DNA of 64,000 bases from Psychrobacter urativorans (GTDB lineage Bacteria; Pseudomonadota; Gammaproteobacteria; Pseudomonadales; Moraxellaceae), in the NCBI RefSeq assembly GCF_904846675.1, contig NZ_CAJHBT010000015.1:1-64000 (forward strand), in the 5' to 3' direction. This document shows positions 59,238 through 64,000 of the stretch, in pieces. The notes under the pieces are model-generated. The model was given only the letters and a program-made list of their open reading frames with translations. It made no database searches and was not told where the DNA came from. The stretch's first letter is position 1. Each line of letters starts with the position of its first letter. The translations under genes were made by a program, and so were the position numbers.

Positions 59238-60147
59238 GAATGTCTGCCTTGTCATTCACAGCAGGCAGCAATAAAGGGGAATCATTATCAGCCTCTATTG
59301 GTTCATTTTGTGTCTGCTCTTGCAGTTTATCTTGTAAGATTAAGACAAAGTTATTATCAATAAAATTGGCTGCAGGTGCGACTTCAATGCTTCTAAAATT
59401 ATCCGCTTGGGTGTTTTTGATACGATTAACCCGCCCGACAGGGTAGCCTGCCGGAATTCGACCACCAAGACCGGAGGAAATGAGCTCATCGCCTACCCGT
59501 ACATCCGAGCTTTTGAACACATAATTGAGATGCAGTGACGTCGGTAAGCCCTCACCGCTGACAATCGCCCGTTGACCGGTACGCTTAATCATTACTGACA
59601 CCGATTGCTGCTCATCAGTAATCAGCATCAAGCGACTGGTATTGGGATAGACGGTTATAATTTGACCCAAAATACCAGCTTCATCAATGACCGTCTGACC
59701 GACTCGCACCCCATTTTTTGCGCCTTTATTCAGTACGACAATCTGCTTAAGAACATTGCTGTCCGTACCGATAACTTGTGCCAAATTTAAATCGTACTGC
59801 TCAGAAGTACTGGTCGACAAGATACCTTTTAAACGCGCATTTTGTGCCAAAATATAATCTTGCTGCTGAAGCTGGGCTTGGGCAAGAATCAGTTGCGACT
59901 TTAGCTGAACATTTTCGCGGCGCAAGGCTTCTTTTGATTGCGTGCGCCCACTCACCCAGTATTTAGCATGACTGGGCAACAGCGAAAACTCGTAAATAGG
60001 CTGCTTGGCGGCGTGACTGGTGTTGCGTAGGGGCTTGAACCATTCTGGATTTTTGCTATCCACCCACATCAGTATCAGCGCCACTATCAGTACAATAACC
60101 GTCATTCGTAGTGCTAATGGCTGGCGGGCAAACATACTTGGCGTCAT
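59224..60147 (-). CDS. mreC: Rod shape-determining protein MreC
   Basis: Periplasmic elongasome organiser: one N-terminal membrane helix (LRMTVIVLIVALILMWV), a coiled coil (~residues 60-110, LRRENVQLKSQLILAQAQLQQQ), then the two beta-barrel domain (VIDEAGILGQIITVYPNTSRLMLITDEQQSVSVMIKRT). The ATG at 60147 gives 307 aa. The longest frame opens with TTG at 60186. A ~30-residue disordered C-terminus follows the second barrel. Confidence 0.92.
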   Translation of the reverse strand: MTPSMFARQPLALRMTVIVLIVALILMWVDSKNPEWFKPLRNTSHAAKQPIYEFSLLPSHAKYWVSGRTQSKEALRRENVQLKSQLILAQAQLQQQDYILAQNARLKGILSTSTSEQYDLNLAQVIGTDSNVLKQIVVLNKGAKNGVRVGQTVIDEAGILGQIITVYPNTSRLMLITDEQQSVSVMIKRTGQRAIVSGEGLPTSLHLNYVFKSSDVRVGDELISSGLGGRIPAGYPVGRVNRIKNTQADNFRSIEVAPAANFIDNNFVLILQDKLQEQTQNEPIEADNDSPLLLPAVNDKADIHEPS

Positions 60148-60259
60148 AAGAGTTCTAATTTGATTGAGACTAAGCGCTAGGGTCAAAAACGTCGAATAGT
60201 AGTAAACGCTTATAAGTCGTAAATGCTTATTAGTAATGAAAGCCTATAAACAATAGCAC

Positions 60260-61291
60260 TTATACAAAAATCATCTCAAAGCTTTTATTATTGATAAGTT
60301 CCAACGCTTTACCAGCGCCACGGCTGACACAAGTTAGCGGATCTTCGGCGACGCTCACTGGCAATCCAGTTTCTTTCGAGATCAATTTATCCAAATCTCG
60401 TAATAAAGCCCCGCCGCCAGTTAGGACAATACCACGCTCAGCGATATCTGATGACAGTTCAGGCGGCGTCTGCTCCAATGCTGATTTTATAGCATTGATA
60501 ATATCGCCTAATGGAACGCTCAAGGCTTGTTGAATCTCAGCTGAATTGACAGTAAAAGTCTTAGGTACCCCTTCTGCCATGCTACGACCCCGAACTTCTA
60601 CCTCTAGCTGACTGTCTTCATTAAGAAGAGCCAACCCCACTTCTTGCTTAATGCGTTCAGCAGTCGTTTCACCAATCACGCAGCCATGGGTACGACGCAT
60701 GTGCGTGATGATAGCGTCATCCAATATATCGCCGCCGCTACGAATCGAATCGGCATAGACGCAGCCCGATAGCGCAATGACTGCAATCTCAGTAGTACCA
60801 CCGCCAATATCGACTATCATTGAGCCACTCGCTTCATGGACGGGTAAACCTGCACCAAGCGCGGCTGCCATAGGCTCTTCAATCAAGAACACCTTACTCG
60901 CCCCTGCCGATCTCACCGCTACCCGAATGGCTTTACGCTCGACCAAGGTTGATTTGCATGGTACACAAACCACCACTTTGGGCGGCGCTAAAAAACGCTT
61001 GGCTTTTGCTTTGGCAATGAAATGCTTGAGCATCTGTTGCGTCACTTCAAAGTCGCCAATTACGCCGTCTTTCAATGGTCGGATAGCAGTAATATTAGCA
61101 GGAGTTCGACCTAGCATTTGCTTGGCATCAGCACCTAAGGCGGCAACGGTAGAGTTTTGGGTATGAGTAGTGCGTAGGGCAACGACGGTAGGCTCATTGA
61201 GTACCACGCCTTTATCAGGAATAAAGATTAAGGTATTTGCAGTACCAAGGTCGATTGCGATATTATTTGATAAAAATCCAAACAGGTTCAT
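60260..61291 (-). CDS. mreB: Rod shape-determining actin-like protein MreB
   Basis: Bacterial actin that organises lateral wall synthesis. 343 aa with phosphate-binding [12 protein letters not shown] near residues 14-25, [14 protein letters not shown] and [15 protein letters not shown]. First gene of mreBCD. Its presence implies a rod or short-rod form in an ancestor or now; Psychrobacter species are coccobacilli. Confidence 0.96.
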   Translation of the reverse strand: MNLFGFLSNNIAIDLGTANTLIFIPDKGVVLNEPTVVALRTTHTQNSTVAALGADAKQMLGRTPANITAIRPLKDGVIGDFEVTQQMLKHFIAKAKAKRFLAPPKVVVCVPCKSTLVERKAIRVAVRSAGASKVFLIEEPMAAALGAGLPVHEASGSMIVDIGGGTTEIAVIALSGCVYADSIRSGGDILDDAIITHMRRTHGCVIGETTAERIKQEVGLALLNEDSQLEVEVRGRSMAEGVPKTFTVNSAEIQQALSVPLGDIINAIKSALEQTPPELSSDIAERGIVLTGGGALLRDLDKLISKETGLPVSVAEDPLTCVSRGAGKALELINNKSFEMIFV

Positions 61292-61914
61292 GACTAATAT
61301 ATCCAGCGTCTTATAAAAATAACAAATAGGGTAAATAAAGCAAACAAGGCGAATAAGAGAACTGCACGATCAATTGAGCCTAAACGATAAGGCCAAAAAC
61401 GGACTAAATTATACCGATTTAGCTCGAAAAAACATAGGTATTTACAGGCGTAAGTACAGAGTCTGGTCTTAACGACTAGAACTCGTTACAAACGCTGCGA
61501 GGGAAAGGCGTCAGATCACATGACAGCCACTAACCTATGTTAATTGATAATATGCTAATTAATATATAGTAAGAAACCATAATCACTGCTCGTATGAAAA
61601 AGTACCTAATATTTTCACTGAGTCGCGGGCGCTTACTGTAACGTATATCATGACTTAATAGGTAAACGATTGATAATAAATCAATCATTGGGTCTTCATT
61701 TGATGCTTCATTATTACGCTCTACCCCTACTCAACTGCGATTATGCAGTAATCGAACGTCACGCTCTGTAAACTTGGGTCAGATGCTTTATAATAAGCCG
61801 CTAACTGTTTTAAAATGGTTATGAGCGAGTGACCCTTTTTTTATTTAATAAAATGCCTGTTTCTGAGTTCTAAGTCCTAAATTATAATAAACACTGTCCT
61901 GCACTGGAGAAATT
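61292..61914. other. Intergenic region mreB / gatC (divergent promoters)
   Basis: 623 bases, the longest gap in the window, between the starts of mreB (-) and gatC (+). No frame longer than about 60 codons, no tRNA and no strong hairpin seen. Promoters for both directions must be here, but I would not fix their position. Confidence 0.4.
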
Positions 61915-62229
61915 ATGTCACAACAAACGCCCGCGACTGACAGTAGCGTCAGCCGCCACGAAATCCTCGAAGTTGCCAGCCTAGCGCGTTTAGGTGTCGA
62001 TGAAGATACGGCTGATAGGTACGCCAATGACATCAGCAAAGTGTTAACTTTGATGCATACCTTAGCCGGAGTTGATACCACTAGCTTGACCCCATTAGCT
62101 AATATTCATGAAGCGTGCCAAGACTTGCGAGCTGACGTTGCCAAACATGATATCAATCGTGAGCGCAATCAAGCAGTCGCGCCAGCCGTTGAGCAAGGCT
62201 TATATCTCGTGCCACAAGTAATTGAATAG
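61915..62229 (+). CDS. gatC: Glutamyl/aspartyl-tRNA(Gln/Asn) amidotransferase subunit C
   Basis: 104 aa; wraps around GatA-GatB. ILEVASLARLGVDEDTADRYANDISKVLTLMHTLAGVDTTSLTPLANIHE is the GatC signature, with LVPQVIE at the end. GGAG precedes the ATG at 61915. Followed by gatA after 127 bp; a weak hairpin there (ATAGCG/CGCTAT, then CAGGCTTTTTC) is not a good terminator. Confidence 0.94.
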   Translation: MSQQTPATDSSVSRHEILEVASLARLGVDEDTADRYANDISKVLTLMHTLAGVDTTSLTPLANIHEACQDLRADVAKHDINRERNQAVAPAVEQGLYLVPQVIE

Positions 62230-62356
62230 CTTTCATTATTAAGCACATTTTTACTGAGCACACTTTTAATAGCCAGATTGTTACCCCATAGCGTGAAAAG
62301 TCGCTATCAGGCTTTTTCTTATTTTACGCAGTTAATATTTTGACGGACGACCCCTT

Positions 62357-63853
62357 ATGTCTGAACTTCATCATTTAAGTACCCAGCAACTCATTACAGG
62401 TTTGCAAGCCAAACAATTTAGCAGCCTAGATTTGACTGAACATTTTATCAAGCGCATTGACGCTTTAGATAGCAAGATTAACAGCTTTATCACTCATACC
62501 TCTGAGACCGCACGGGCACAGGCACAAGCAGCGGATGAGATGCGCGCGCAAGGCGATAAGCGCCCGCTACTTGGTGTGCCGATGGCGCATAAAGATATCT
62601 TTTGTACCCAAGGCGTGTTGACTACTTGTGGCTCCAAAATGCTGCATAACTTTGTGTCGCCATATAGCGCCACTATCGTCACTAATATCGATAAAGCGGG
62701 CATGATTAGCCTTGGTAAACTCAATATGGATGAGTTTGCTATGGGTTCGGACAGCAGCAGCTCTTATTATGGCGCGGTTCACAATCCTTGGAATCTTGAG
62801 CATGTTCCTGGTGGATCATCAGGTGGTAGTGCTTCGGCAATAGCGGCAGGTTTTATTCCACTTGCAACCGCCAGTGATACCGGCGGCTCTATTCGCCAGC
62901 CAGCATCGTTTTGCGGCTTGACCGGTATTAAACCCACTTATGGCCGTGTGTCGCGCTTTGGGATGATTGCTTACGCCTCAAGCCTCGACCAAGCGGGTAG
63001 CTTGGGTCGTAGCGCCAAAGATTGCGCTTATCTATTACAGCCGATGATTGGTCATGACCCACGTGATGCGACCTCTATCAAACATGATATGCCTAACTAC
63101 GTGCAAGATATCAATGAAGCTGAAGCGCAAGCTGGTGATAAACCACTTGCTGGTCTACGCATTGGTGTGGCAAAAGAATACTTCAGTGAAGGGCTGAATG
63201 CTGAGGTCGATCAATTGGTACGTGCCGCATTGCAGCAGTATGAAGATCTTGGCGCAACGGTTGTGGAAGTCAATATTACTGACCCTGAGATTACCCTTGC
63301 GACTTACTACATGCTGGCTCCTGCTGAAGCGTCGTCAAACCTTTCGCGCTTTGATGGCGTGCGTTTTGGCTACCGTTGTGACAATCCAAAAGACTTAATC
63401 GACTTATATACCCGCTCACGCTCTGAAGGCTTTGGCCCTGAAGTACAGCGCCGCATCTTGATGGGCACTTATTCCCTATCCGCCGGTTACTTCGATGCTT
63501 ACTATATTAAAGCCCAAAAGATTCGCCGTTTAATTATCAAAGACTTTGATGATGCTTTTGCCCATTGCGATGTGATTGCCAGTCCAACAGCACCAACAGC
63601 TGCCTATAAGCTTAGCGAAAACTTAGATCCTGCCACGATGTATCTGGGCGACGTTTATACCATTGGCGTCAACCTTGCCGGTCTGCCAGCCCTTAGTCAA
63701 CCTGTGGGCTTGACCGCTGCTGGTCTACCTGTTGGTCTGCAACTGATCGGACAGCATTGGCAAGAAAGCAAACTGCTTACCACTGCGCATTTGTTCCAGC
63801 AGCGTACCGATCATCATCTACAACACTCTGCTATCGCTAAGGAGACCGTATAA
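62357..63853 (+). CDS. gatA: Glutamyl/aspartyl-tRNA(Gln/Asn) amidotransferase subunit A
   Basis: Amidase that releases ammonia from glutamine for the transamidation of Glu-tRNA(Gln)/Asp-tRNA(Asn). 498 aa. The Ser-cisSer-Lys triad is K79 (PMAHKDIF), S154 ([10 protein letters not shown]) and S178 ([10 protein letters not shown]). The amidase signature is complete and the C-terminus normal. The ATG of gatB overlaps its stop by one base. Confidence 0.97.
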   Translation: MSELHHLSTQQLITGLQAKQFSSLDLTEHFIKRIDALDSKINSFITHTSETARAQAQAADEMRAQGDKRPLLGVPMAHKDIFCTQGVLTTCGSKMLHNFVSPYSATIVTNIDKAGMISLGKLNMDEFAMGSDSSSSYYGAVHNPWNLEHVPGGSSGGSASAIAAGFIPLATASDTGGSIRQPASFCGLTGIKPTYGRVSRFGMIAYASSLDQAGSLGRSAKDCAYLLQPMIGHDPRDATSIKHDMPNYVQDINEAEAQAGDKPLAGLRIGVAKEYFSEGLNAEVDQLVRAALQQYEDLGATVVEVNITDPEITLATYYMLAPAEASSNLSRFDGVRFGYRCDNPKDLIDLYTRSRSEGFGPEVQRRILMGTYSLSAGYFDAYYIKAQKIRRLIIKDFDDAFAHCDVIASPTAPTAAYKLSENLDPATMYLGDVYTIGVNLAGLPALSQPVGLTAAGLPVGLQLIGQHWQESKLLTTAHLFQQRTDHHLQHSAIAKETV

Positions 63854-64000
63854 TGAACGCAACAACAGTAACTGATACCGTTCGCAACGATATTGTCCGC
63901 CAAGAGCTTATGGTCGATGGCTATGAAGTGGTCATTGGTATTGAGATTCACTGCCAGCTTAATACTGACAGTAAAATATTCTCAAGCGCGCCGACCGACT
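63853..64000 (+). CDS. gatB: Aspartyl/glutamyl-tRNA amidotransferase subunit B, 5' part (cut by window end)
   Basis: Only the first 49 codons are in the window. The frame reads [10 protein letters not shown]..., then VDGYEVVIGIEIHCQLNTDSKIFSSAPTD, the conserved GatB N-terminus (GLEIHxQLxTxSKIFS). Start codon overlaps the gatA stop (TAATG) and GGAGACCGTATA is the SD. The rest lies beyond base 64000. Confidence 0.93.
   Translation, partial: MNATTVTDTVRNDIVRQELMVDGYEVVIGIEIHCQLNTDSKIFSSAPTD

Noticed and set aside
62288..62315. Hairpin ATAGCG/CGCTAT with a T-run in the gatC-gatA gap
   Set aside because: A six-base stem with an interrupted T-run is too weak to call a terminator, and gatA should be co-expressed with gatC.

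Overview
The window is chromosomal DNA of a gammaproteobacterium of the family Moraxellaceae. Psychrobacter is the likeliest genus, inferred from protein character and moderate GC; no database was searched. The supporting signs are a pyrB gene paired with a catalytically dead dihydroorotase (pyrC'), a complete S10-spc-alpha ribosomal block, mreBCD beside gatCAB, and an epmC-type hydroxylase gene. Almost everything is housekeeping. I see no prophage, IS element, CRISPR array, tRNA or rRNA.

Layout. 1-12 kb: pssA and rlmJ (-), a 2OG-Fe(II) oxygenase and dapE (+), a low-GC unknown gene (-), a GyrI-like protein, iscX and a thioesterase (-), yaaA (+), groES-groEL (-) behind a clear sigma-32 promoter, a DUF3108 protein (+), and a DUF2069 membrane protein (-) next to what looks like a WrbA/flavodoxin remnant. 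12-17 kb: three inner-membrane genes on + (BrkB/YihY, DUF2254, a CPA1 Na+/H+ antiporter). 17-25 kb: DUF2127, pyrC' and pyrB (-), fbp and a SpoU-type rRNA/tRNA methyltransferase (+), etfB-etfA (-), DUF421 (-). 25-31 kb: a cold-shock gene with a long leader, a small membrane protein, and ilvB-ilvN-ilvC (-) with a candidate branched-chain-residue-rich leader peptide. 31-41 kb: a DUF4124 protein (+), nnr (-) divergent from queG (+), kbp (-), the fatty-acid cluster yceD-rpmF-fabD-fabG-acpP (-), epmC and a YciO/Sua5 protein (+).

41.6-55.9 kb holds the ribosomal block, all on the minus strand and transcribed from high to low coordinates: rpsJ-rplC-rplD-rplW-rplB-rpsS-rplV-rpsC-rplP-rpmC-rpsQ (S10), rplN-rplX-rplE-rpsN-rpsH / rplF-rplR-rpsE-rpmD-rplO-secY-rpmJ (spc), rpsM-rpsK-rpsD-rpoA-rplQ (alpha). 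I can read a sigma-70 type promoter ahead of each of the three units. The most unusual feature in the window is the 227-bp gap between rpsH and rplF. It contains a strong intrinsic terminator preceded by mutually exclusive inverted repeats, which is the geometry of a transcription attenuator in the middle of the spc operon. 56-61 kb: rng, maf, mreD, mreC and mreB (-), forming the rod-shape and RNA-processing group. 61.9-64 kb: gatC, gatA and the start of gatB (+), cut by the window edge.

Many start codons were moved from the longest reading frame to an internal start with a good Shine-Dalgarno sequence (SD); each entry says so. The regulatory calls rest on reading of consensus matches and base pairing by eye, not on folding or expression data.
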